A stretch of 64,000 nt of DNA from Rachicladosporium sp. CCFEE 5018 (lineage: Eukaryota > Ascomycota > Dothideomycetes > Cladosporiales > Cladosporiaceae). This document shows positions 62,664 to 64,000 of the stretch, piece by piece (the first letter of the stretch is position 1; each line of letters starts with the position of its first letter). Both the position numbers and the translations under genes were made by a program. Location: positions 361,070-425,069 of the forward strand of contig KZ111165.1 of NCBI GenBank assembly GCA_002077045.2, read 5' to 3'. The notes under the pieces are model-generated. The model was given only the letters and a program-made list of their open reading frames with translations, did no database searches and was not told the origin of the DNA.

Positions 62664-64000
62664 GACGTTGACGATATGTCTCACATGAACAGTTCAATGG
62701 TTTGGTAAGTGCTGATGGACGATGGAACGCTCGCAAAGAAGAACGGGAGCGATGCGGTCATGTATGGCTCTCCCTCCTAAGACATTGCATCAACGCGTCG
62801 TGGTTGGATAGGGCGCATCGGGAGAGGCTAAAGTCAAAATAGTCTCTGTCTGGCGATGGCAGCCGCAAGCCAGTCTCGAGTCTTGACGTCGACGCTGTTG
62901 GCTGATCGCAACGGTCCTATCTTTTTGCGCACGCTAGCTCGCAAGTCCACGGCAAGAATAGCAGTTGTCGAACGCTGATACGATACGAAGGGAAGAAGGA
63001 AAGTCGTACGTACCAAGCGGTAAACGGGCATTATCGATGCACGGTAGAGGGGCCGGACCTGGTCGCCGTTGACATGAGACAGACTCGAGGGAAGTTCGGA
63101 AGAGGAAGATGCATCTTTCTGAACGCGACATGGCCGCCTTTACACTCGCCGGACAGCAGTAACCGTGTTGGCGTTCCCATCGCCGACCTTTCATCCTCTC
63201 ATATCACTCCTCGGCGTGCCAATGACACGTCAAAAGTAAAGAACGCGTCGTTCCCGACTTCTCCGTAGAGACGAACCGGATCCGCACTCTAATCCGTATT
63301 GGCTTGCATTAGCGTCGATCCATCACGACTCGAGAACGAGAGGGCATGCGCCGTTTCGTTCGGGGCCCTCGACACGACTTGCTCTTTTTGCTACTCTATC
63401 GATGACTGCTTCGTGAATCTGTGACCCGCAGCGATGCTTGCACGCAAGTTCATCAACGGCTATGGAACAAAGAGGATCAATTCAGCTGGCCACACTCAAG
63501 TTGCGAGGTTGTGAACGCAGCGAGCATATCACTGAGACATCTGCCACTAGCGTGGGGGCTTGTCCTGGCCACTGGGAAATACCCATCGGCACTTTTGACA
63601 CATCACCATGGCATTCAAGATACAGGTCACACTAATGATAGCTATGTGCCGTCACGTCAAGCAAACCTTCGCGACATAGTTCCAGGTTTCGCCCGCGTGA
63701 TGCGATCACAACATACCTGCGTGAATTACCATCGGTGATGGACCGCATCCCAACCCCCTTTATCGATGTCCGCAATGTGTACCCTTGGGCAGGGCAACAC
63801 GACAGGAGACAGCAACCGAGAGCGCAGTAGAACAGATTCCCGGCCTCATTCCGGGCTCTCGAGAACCAGACACACGATCGGAAGCATGTACAGTGCAGGG
63901 TGAGGCACGGAAAAGCACCCTGCAGCTAATGTTCTCGGCGTCATGACCATCGCCGAACGTGTGACTGACCTTATCACCGGCATGTCGCATACATGTGTCA
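62664..64000. other. Long conserved intergenic region upstream of RGS-LOV gene, copy B
   Basis: 1337 bp to the window edge, aligned with 18737-20069. About 63005-63730 is highly similar to copy A, including patches without differences. No protein gene recognised. It is the likely promoter and leader of the photoreceptor gene. Confidence 0.5.

Larger units (their letters stand above)
43764..64000. repeat. Duplicated nine-gene block, copy B
   Basis: Second copy of the block at 1-20069. It has no N gap, so it supplies the complete RPN2 and the complete COX10 N-terminus that copy A lacks. Homology to copy A is still strong at the last base of the window (64000 pairs with about 20069), so the block continues beyond it. 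Whether the Ste6-like ABC gene that follows copy A also follows copy B cannot be seen. Confidence 0.97.

Noticed and set aside
1..64000. CRISPR array, insertion sequence, retrotransposon, tRNA or rRNA gene
   Set aside because: Looked for repeats, terminal inverted repeats, reverse-transcriptase motifs and cloverleaf arms by eye and found none; a computed tRNA and repeat search would be needed to exclude small ones.

Overview
The window looks like a filamentous or black-yeast ascomycete (Pezizomycotina, probably Dothideomycetes). Evidence: compact genes with 48-63 bp introns bounded by GTRNGT...YAG with CTRAC/CTAAY branch sites, intergenic gaps of a few hundred bp, roughly 50-55% GC by eye, and gene families of that clade such as an RGS-LOV photoreceptor. 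I suspect Hortaea werneckii or another black yeast with a duplicated genome, but cannot prove the species from sequence alone.

Layout. Positions 1-20069 (copy A) and 43764-64000 (copy B) are the same nine-gene block in the same orientation, offset by 43.76-43.94 kb. The order is COX10, cytochrome b5-acyl-CoA dehydrogenase, IQM-like calmodulin-binding protein, CET1 RNA triphosphatase, RPN2 proteasome subunit, an unknown protein, an Rdx/SelW-like CxxC protein, a small cupin, and an RGS-LOV photoreceptor. Copy A is cut at its left end by the window and carries a 100-N gap inside RPN2. Copy B is cut at its right end by the window. All pairs look intact where both can be read. Divergence is mosaic: long near-identical tracts sit beside blocks with heavy synonymous or intergenic divergence. 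This fits old homeologs with gene conversion better than a fresh tandem duplication.

The middle (20.2-43.4 kb) is single-copy here. It holds a Ste6-like full ABC exporter, a PBDC1/Ypl225w-type eEF1A chaperone, PRP17/CDC40, a small GPI-type surface protein, a WD40-like gene broken by one in-frame stop, a ten-exon MFS sugar transporter with one mutated splice acceptor, SAM37/metaxin, the C-terminal piece of a zinc-type alcohol dehydrogenase cut by a second 100-N gap (37771-37870), a Ser/Thr-rich secreted protein, an EF-hand protein whose first exon is only the ATG, and a fungal protein with a C-terminal cysteine-rich finger.

Most genes are unrelated housekeeping functions (heme A synthesis, mRNA capping and splicing, proteasome, mitochondrial outer-membrane import). 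I see no operon, biosynthetic cluster, CRISPR array, transposon or tRNA gene that I can support. The real interest is the duplicated block itself, whether its tandem placement is biological or an assembly join, and several gene-structure oddities.
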